From an uncultured Algibacter sp. (GTDB lineage: Bacteria > Bacteroidota > Bacteroidia > Flavobacteriales > Flavobacteriaceae): DNA of 64,000 nt. A program made the translations under genes and the position numbers. The notes below the pieces were generated by a model. That model had not been told where the DNA came from and did no database searches. It saw only the letters and a program-made list of their open reading frames with translations. Positions 58,101 to 64,000 of the stretch are shown piece by piece. The stretch covers positions 43,311-107,310 of the forward strand of contig CALGNX010000018.1 in assembly GCA_937958265.1 (NCBI GenBank), given 5' to 3'. How positions within the stretch are numbered: the first letter of the stretch is position 1; each line of letters begins with the position of its first letter.

Positions 58101-59831
58101 ATGGTAAATCTATCGGGCTTAGATATTACAATAATTATCGCTTTTTTTACAGTTACCCTTTTTATAGGTATTTGGGTCTCAAAAAAATCAGGAAAAAATT
58201 CTGAAGAGTTTTTTTTGTCGGGCAGAAATATGCCTTGGTGGTTATTAGGCGTATCGATGGTAGCTACAACTTTTGCCGCAGACACGCCTGGTTTAGTTAC
58301 CGAGTTGGTTAGAAAAAATGGTGTTTCTGGCAATTGGGTTTGGTGGGCCATGTTACTAACCGGTATGCTTACCGTATTTTTTTATGCAAAGCTTTGGCGT
58401 AAATCAGGTATTTCTACAGATTTGGAATTTTACGAACTACGCTATTCCGGAAAGTCTGCTAGTTTTTTAAGAGGCTTTCGTGCCATATACTTAGGTGTTA
58501 TTTTTAATATAATTACAATGGCTGGCGTATGCTTAGCCGGTGCTAAAATCGCAAATATATTATTAGATATCTCCCAACAAGAAGCCCTTTTATATTCGTC
58601 CATAATTGTTGTTATTTATTCATCGCTAGGCGGGTTAAAAGGTGTTTTAATAACCGATTTTCTACAGTTTATAATTGCTATGGTAGGCTCAATTTGGGCC
58701 ACAGTTTATATTGTAAACCTGCCCGAAATTGGTGGTATGCAAAATTTACTAGCACACCAAAATGTGGCAGATAAATTAGATATTTTACCAGATTTCTCAA
58801 ATTCCGAAGCCTTAATAACCTTATTTATTATTCCTTTTGCAGTGCAATGGTGGAGTACTTGGTACCCAGGAGCAGAACCTGGAGGCGGTGGCTATATTGC
58901 CCAACGTATGTTAGCTGCTAAAGACGAGAAAAATGCGACTTGGGCCACCTTATTTTTTAACTTCGCGCACTACGCTCTGCGCCCTTGGCCATGGATTGTG
59001 GTAGGCTTAGCCTCGTTGGTTATCTTCCCTACTCTGGAAAGTATTAATACAGCATTCCCAAATTTAAACGAAGATATGCAAGGCCATGATGTGGCTTACG
59101 CTGCCATGATGACGTATTTGCCTGCCGGTTTAATAGGTATTGTTTTAACCTCGTTAATTGCAGCATTTATGAGCACAATTTCTACACAATTAAACTGGGG
59201 AAGCTCCTATATAGTAAACGATTTTTACAGCCGATTTTTAAATAAAAAGGCTTCAGAAAAACAGAAAGTAAGCGTTGGTAGAATCTCAACAGTTGCGCTT
59301 ATGGTTTGTGCAGCCTTATTTTCTTTTTATATAAAATCGGCTAAAGATGTATTCGATTTATTACTTCAAATAGGTGCAGGTACAGGCCTATTATTTATTA
59401 TGCGCTGGTTCTGGAATCGTATAAACCCCTATAGCGAAATTGCAGCTATGAGTATTTCATTTATAATTGCTATCGTATTTTTTATTAATGGAAAACTAGA
59501 AACGCCTTGGTTTAAAATACCTGGCTATATACAATTGGTTTATGGTGTTATAATAACTACTATAGGCTGGGTTACAGTAACACTTTTAACAGACCAAAGC
59601 GATACAGAAACCCTAATAAAATTCGAAGCTTTAGTTTATGGAAACGACAGTAAGTTTAAAAATATAGGTTATAAAATTCTTGCTTTCTTTTTAGGTGTTA
59701 TAGGCACATACAGTGTTTTATTTGCAACAGGCTATTTTATTTATGGCAAAACCATGTTAGCCTTTAGTTTAACAGGTGTAGCTACCTTATGCTGTTTATT
59801 ACTAATTAAAAACTGGAAAAAAATTGTGTAA
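58101..59831 (+). CDS. Sodium:solute symporter family protein
   Basis: SSS family TM pattern, FFLSGRNMPWWLLGVSMVATTFAADTP. Confidence 0.93.
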   Translation: MVNLSGLDITIIIAFFTVTLFIGIWVSKKSGKNSEEFFLSGRNMPWWLLGVSMVATTFAADTPGLVTELVRKNGVSGNWVWWAMLLTGMLTVFFYAKLWRKSGISTDLEFYELRYSGKSASFLRGFRAIYLGVIFNIITMAGVCLAGAKIANILLDISQQEALLYSSIIVVIYSSLGGLKGVLITDFLQFIIAMVGSIWATVYIVNLPEIGGMQNLLAHQNVADKLDILPDFSNSEALITLFIIPFAVQWWSTWYPGAEPGGGGYIAQRMLAAKDEKNATWATLFFNFAHYALRPWPWIVVGLASLVIFPTLESINTAFPNLNEDMQGHDVAYAAMMTYLPAGLIGIVLTSLIAAFMSTISTQLNWGSSYIVNDFYSRFLNKKASEKQKVSVGRISTVALMVCAALFSFYIKSAKDVFDLLLQIGAGTGLLFIMRWFWNRINPYSEIAAMSISFIIAIVFFINGKLETPWFKIPGYIQLVYGVIITTIGWVTVTLLTDQSDTETLIKFEALVYGNDSKFKNIGYKILAFFLGVIGTYSVLFATGYFIYGKTMLAFSLTGVATLCCLLLIKNWKKIV

Positions 59832-59834
59832 TTT

Positions 59835-60209
59835 ATGAATGCATTTTTAGGCCATCAGACCACAGTAGATTTTTACGGTTGTAAATCTAATAAAATAAAC
59901 TCCTGCGAATTTATTGAACAAACCCTTTTAAAGGCTGCTAAAATATTAAAACTTACGGTAGTTAATACAACCATACACTCTTTTTCGCCAATAGGCGTTA
60001 GCGGTGTTATTGTTATTAAAGAAAGTCATATTGCCATACACACCTGGCCTGAGCATAATTATATTGCTATCGATTTTTTCACATGTAATAATACCTATAA
60101 TTTAAAGGCGGGTCTTATTTGGCTAAAAACAGAGTTTCAAGCAGAGCACTTTAACTCTAAAGAAATTAAACGCGGTAGCCTAAAAGTTATTCAAGATTTT
60201 AAAAGCTAA
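59835..60209 (+). CDS. speH: S-adenosylmethionine decarboxylase proenzyme
   Basis: KESHIAIHTWPEHNYIAIDFFTC autoprocessing site. Confidence 0.92.
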   Translation: MNAFLGHQTTVDFYGCKSNKINSCEFIEQTLLKAAKILKLTVVNTTIHSFSPIGVSGVIVIKESHIAIHTWPEHNYIAIDFFTCNNTYNLKAGLIWLKTEFQAEHFNSKEIKRGSLKVIQDFKS

Positions 60210-60212
60210 CAT

Positions 60213-61028
60213 ATGGAAATAAAACATAATATATTTCTACTAATAGATAGCGAAAAAGGAAATAAAAAAGGCGATTATCTTGTAGAGTATGTAATTTCCG
60301 GATTAATTTTACTTAATGTTATTGCTATTTTTTTAGAGTCGTATAAATCTATAAACACAAAATATAGCACCTTATTTTATGCTATAGAAATGGTATCGAT
60401 TATTGTTTTTTCCATAGAATATTTGGTAAGAATTTGGGTTGCAGATTTACAATACCCTAAACTAACACCTACAAAAGCACGGTTAAAATATATATTCTCC
60501 TTTTTAGGAGTTGTCGATTTATTATCCATTCTACCCTTCTATTTACCTTTTATAATAACTATTGATTTAAGAGTTATGCGCGTTTTAAGGCTTTTACGTT
60601 TGCTAAGATTATTAAAACTTAACAGACATTCTAAATCGCTACAATTAATAGGTACGGTACTTAAAAATACCAGAAACGATATATTAGTTACCGTATTTAT
60701 GGTCTTTATTTTACTCGTTTTAGCCTCTACGCTTATGTATAACCTGGAAAACGAAGCACAGCCCGATGCTTTTGAGAATATTGGGCAAGCACTTTGGTGG
60801 GCAGTAGCTACATTAACAACCGTTGGCTACGGCGACATTTACCCCATAACCGGTTTAGGCAAACTACTTAGCGGCGTTATTGCTTTATTAGGTATTGGTA
60901 TTGTTGCACTACCTACAGGTATAATAAGTTCAGCTTATATCGAAGAGGTACAAAAACAGAAAGAGAAGAATAAGAAAAAACGAGACACATATGCCTGCCC
61001 AAAATGTGGCGAACAGATAAATACATAA
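60213..61028 (+). CDS. Voltage-gated K+ channel family protein
   Basis: S4-like RVMRVLRLLRLLRLLKLNRHS; selectivity filter TLTTVGYGDIYP; C-terminal CPKCGE. Confidence 0.93.
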   Translation: MEIKHNIFLLIDSEKGNKKGDYLVEYVISGLILLNVIAIFLESYKSINTKYSTLFYAIEMVSIIVFSIEYLVRIWVADLQYPKLTPTKARLKYIFSFLGVVDLLSILPFYLPFIITIDLRVMRVLRLLRLLRLLKLNRHSKSLQLIGTVLKNTRNDILVTVFMVFILLVLASTLMYNLENEAQPDAFENIGQALWWAVATLTTVGYGDIYPITGLGKLLSGVIALLGIGIVALPTGIISSAYIEEVQKQKEKNKKKRDTYACPKCGEQINT

Positions 61029-61034
61029 CAGATT

Positions 61035-61523
61035 ATGTTTAGTAAAAAAGAAAATTCTAAATTAGATAAGTTACAAGAAGGCTACACTCTAAAAATAAAA
61101 GAAATAATTTGGGTTATAACAGAAATTGCAGAGTACGATTGGGGTAGCAATGGAAGAAGTATTGAATACACAATAACTTCAAAAGATAAAAATGAAAACG
61201 CTTTTCTAGAGGTTGAAGTAATAAAAGGCAATTATGAAGTATATTTTAGCAAGACCGCTTTTATAGACCATACTGTTTTGAAGGCTGCTATTGATACTAA
61301 GGAAATACACTATTTGGGGAATGTATTCTTATTAGAAGAAGATTACAAAGGGGCTTACAAAAATTTAACAAATGGTGGTTCATGGGAAAAATTAGAATCC
61401 TTTATGTTTTATAACAAAAATGAAGCTATTTTGACTATTGAAGATTGGGGCGAACACAATTTTGAGGCTTTTTATGGTGAAGAAATAAAAGCAAAAAACA
61501 TAAAGCATATAAACAACTTTTAA
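61035..61523 (+). CDS. DUF4178 domain protein
   Basis: YTLKIKEIIWVITEIAEYDWGSNGRSIEYTITSKDKNENAFLEVE pattern and neighbourhood. Confidence 0.7.
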   Translation: MFSKKENSKLDKLQEGYTLKIKEIIWVITEIAEYDWGSNGRSIEYTITSKDKNENAFLEVEVIKGNYEVYFSKTAFIDHTVLKAAIDTKEIHYLGNVFLLEEDYKGAYKNLTNGGSWEKLESFMFYNKNEAILTIEDWGEHNFEAFYGEEIKAKNIKHINNF

Positions 61524-61525
61524 TT

Positions 61526-62284
61526 ATGAAAGTATTACAAAACCTGATATTAGCAACCTCAATTACAGTATTAATAGTTTCTTGTGGCAATGTTGAAAGA
61601 GCCGGAGTAAGTGTACCAATTGAGCCTACCGAAGAACTTATTGAAGCGCTTAATGGCACAGAATTTTCTATCGTTTTAAACGATATGAATATTGACGAAC
61701 AAAATGGAAAAGATTTATTTCAGCACAAATACCATGTACTTAAAGTGATAAAAGATGCTTTAATTGTCGATTCGTTAGATTGGCAAACCGTTAACAAAGA
61801 CTTTTTTCTGAAACATGAAAATGATTTGGGCATGGAAATAGTTTCTAACCACAATAATAAACTTTCTAGAGTAGCTAAGCCCGTTGGTTTTGACTGGGCT
61901 GTTGGAAATGAAAAACATGGGCAATGGGAAGTAGAAACAGATAGTACAAAAACAGGTACAGGACCGCAACGAAGCTACTGGCGCCCCCATACTTCGTCGG
62001 GTTTATTTTGGTACTGGATGTTAAGCAGACGCACGTACCAAAGTCATTATGCTGGACATAGAGCCTATAGTAATACAGGCAAAACTTACTATGGGAAAAC
62101 ACAAAACGGCGGGACTACCTACGGCACAAATAGTGCGTATGAAAAAACAAAACGTTCCAACTTTTTTACACGTAGAAATACAAGCGCTACATACAAATCG
62201 TTTACTGCAAGAAAAAGCGCTAGTTCTTCCCGCTATAAGGGAGCTTCAAGCACACGTTCTAAATCTGGAGGTTTCGGTAAATAA
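61526..62284 (+). CDS. Lipoprotein with Ser/Arg/Tyr-rich, SGGFGK-ending C-terminus
   Basis: Lipobox IVSC; low-complexity tail. Confidence 0.6.
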   Translation: MKVLQNLILATSITVLIVSCGNVERAGVSVPIEPTEELIEALNGTEFSIVLNDMNIDEQNGKDLFQHKYHVLKVIKDALIVDSLDWQTVNKDFFLKHENDLGMEIVSNHNNKLSRVAKPVGFDWAVGNEKHGQWEVETDSTKTGTGPQRSYWRPHTSSGLFWYWMLSRRTYQSHYAGHRAYSNTGKTYYGKTQNGGTTYGTNSAYEKTKRSNFFTRRNTSATYKSFTARKSASSSRYKGASSTRSKSGGFGK

Positions 62285-62296
62285 ATAAAAAATCAC

Positions 62297-63835
62297 TTGA
62301 AAATTTCAAACAAAAAAAAGTCATTTGTATTAAAAGCAGCTTTGTTCGCTACAGGGTTTAGTGGTATAGTTGCAGAATATATACTCTCCACATTAGCATC
62401 CTATTTTATAGGCAATGCTATTTTACAGTTTACCCTTATTGTTTCCATCATGTTATTTTCAATGGGTCTAGGGAGCAGATTAAGCAAATCTTTTAATACA
62501 AACATCATATTCTATTTTGTAATTACAGAATTAATGTTGTCTGTTTTAGTTTCCTTTTCTGCCATAGTTTCTTATTTAATTTACGGTTTTACAAGTGTAT
62601 CTTGGGTTATTATCTATCTACTTTCAATAATAATCGGGCTTCTTATAGGTTTGGAAATACCATTTGCAACAAGAATTAATAATGAATTTGAAGAACTGCG
62701 TTTAAATATTTCCAATATTCTAGAAAAAGATTATTATGGCAGTTTATTAGGCGGCTTGTTTTTTGCATTTGTAGGCTTGCCCTATTTAGGGTTAACCTAC
62801 ACCCCTTTTGTTTTAGGCTTTATTAATTTAATAGTTTCCTTTTGGCTTTTTTATGTATTAAAACAGGAAATTTCAGAGCGTTTAAGACACTTCGTAATAC
62901 TTTTATACATACTTGTTTTTTCAGTAATTTTAATGGGTTTATGTTTTGCTAAACCCTTAGTTATGTTTGGGGAACAAGCTAAATACAAAGATAAAATAGT
63001 ATTTTCCGAACAAACCAAGTATCAAAAAATAGTTATTACTAAATGGAAAAATTGGCATTCTTTATACATAAACGGTAACCAGCAACTCTCCACCTTCGAT
63101 GAGTTTTTATACCACGAACCAATGGTACATACCACGATAGGTATTACTAAAAAACGAGAGCATATTTTAATACTTGGAGGTGGGGATGGTTGTATTGTAA
63201 GAGAGCTACTTAAGTACAAAGATATTGGTACAATTACTTTGGTAGATTTGGATGAAAAAATGATAGCATTAGGCAAAACTAATCCAATTTTCAAAACACT
63301 AAATAATAATGCTTTAAACAGCGATAAATTAGAGACTGCTGTTGCAGATGCCTTTACTTTTCTGGAAAATTCCAACCAACTCTACGATGCTATTTTAGTG
63401 GATTTACCAGATCCTAATAATGTAGATTTGAATAAATTATACACCAAAGAGTTTTATAGTTTATGCTATAATCATTTAGCGGATAATGGCACATTTATTA
63501 CCCAATCCGGGAGTCCTTACTACGCCACAAAAGCATTTTATTGTATTGAAAAGACTTTAAAACATTCTGGATTTTATACACTACCCATGCACAATCAAAT
63601 TTTAACTTTAGGGGAATGGAGCTGGATTATTGGAAAGAAAAAAAAGGTTACACCTGAAGATTTAAATGGCGTAAATTTAAGTGCATTGCATTTAAAGTGG
63701 CTTAACAAAAATAGTCTTTCGGCTCTTACTGCTTTTGGCCATCCATTAGTGGATACTACAGGCATTAAAGTGAATACCATATTTAACCCCAAACTTTATT
63801 TGTATTACAAGGACGGTAACTGGGAGCTATTCTAA
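62297..63835 (+). CDS. speE: Membrane-anchored polyamine aminopropyltransferase (spermidine synthase)
   Basis: N-terminal multi-TM domain, C-terminal LILGGGDGCIVRELLKY...VDLDEKMIALGK...DAILVDLPDPNN. Confidence 0.93.
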   Translation: MKISNKKKSFVLKAALFATGFSGIVAEYILSTLASYFIGNAILQFTLIVSIMLFSMGLGSRLSKSFNTNIIFYFVITELMLSVLVSFSAIVSYLIYGFTSVSWVIIYLLSIIIGLLIGLEIPFATRINNEFEELRLNISNILEKDYYGSLLGGLFFAFVGLPYLGLTYTPFVLGFINLIVSFWLFYVLKQEISERLRHFVILLYILVFSVILMGLCFAKPLVMFGEQAKYKDKIVFSEQTKYQKIVITKWKNWHSLYINGNQQLSTFDEFLYHEPMVHTTIGITKKREHILILGGGDGCIVRELLKYKDIGTITLVDLDEKMIALGKTNPIFKTLNNNALNSDKLETAVADAFTFLENSNQLYDAILVDLPDPNNVDLNKLYTKEFYSLCYNHLADNGTFITQSGSPYYATKAFYCIEKTLKHSGFYTLPMHNQILTLGEWSWIIGKKKKVTPEDLNGVNLSALHLKWLNKNSLSALTAFGHPLVDTTGIKVNTIFNPKLYLYYKDGNWELF

Positions 63836-64000
63836 AAAATATATGGAACCTTATCTTTAAACCTGAGTTCGATTAATACAAAGTAAGTTGGTTTTTATTA
63901 ACGGTTCGATATTTTATAGATGGTTTTTTAGGCAAAAAGCTATAAGCAATAAGACCTGCCACGATATTTGATAAGAAGTTAGTAAAGCTTCTATGTCTAG

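Noticed and set aside
61775-62288. Alternative-frame ORFs (61775 -, 61875 -, 62049 +) over the lipoprotein gene
   Set aside because: Frame-shifted readings of a low-complexity tail
1-64000. CRISPR array
   Set aside because: No regularly spaced repeat-spacer structure seen and no cas genes recognised; the direct repeats found are att sites, arm sites or dispersed intergenic elements

Overview
This is a Bacteroidota (Flavobacteriaceae-like) chromosomal segment. Most of it is ordinary core genome: ferritin, tex, histone-deacetylase-like, mfd, a Mn/Zn-type ABC transporter with a TonB receptor and DtxR/MntR regulator, feoAB, sco1, rseP, ygiQ, and a polyamine/K+ channel cluster. The main accessory feature is a ~19.75 kb integrated element inserted in tRNA-Asn. 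It is bounded by a perfect 45-bp direct repeat (30295-30339 and 50046-50090) and carries a second, subterminal perfect 28-bp direct repeat near each end. It encodes a tyrosine recombinase, an excisionase-like HTH protein, a possible Rep protein, a Sak4-like ATPase, DUF3871, RadC and DUF3127 proteins. Its cargo looks like a defence island. One part is a translationally coupled AAA ATPase + small PD-(D/E)XK-like protein pair. The other is a tightly packed operon XRE-Mod-DUF3800-BECR-like RNase-Res-Mrr-GIY-YIG, with a putative small RNA encoded on the opposite strand inside it. A second accessory region (about 22.0-25.2 kb) looks like a decayed polymorphic toxin locus. It holds a signal-peptide remnant, two in-frame stops, a duplicated toxin C-terminus, two paralogous immunity genes and duplicated DUF1080 fragments. 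Several intergenic repeat families (GCGTTA...TAACGC elements, a MITE-like repeat) and a candidate structured 5'UTR RNA are also visible. All family calls come from reading motifs by eye; no database search was run.
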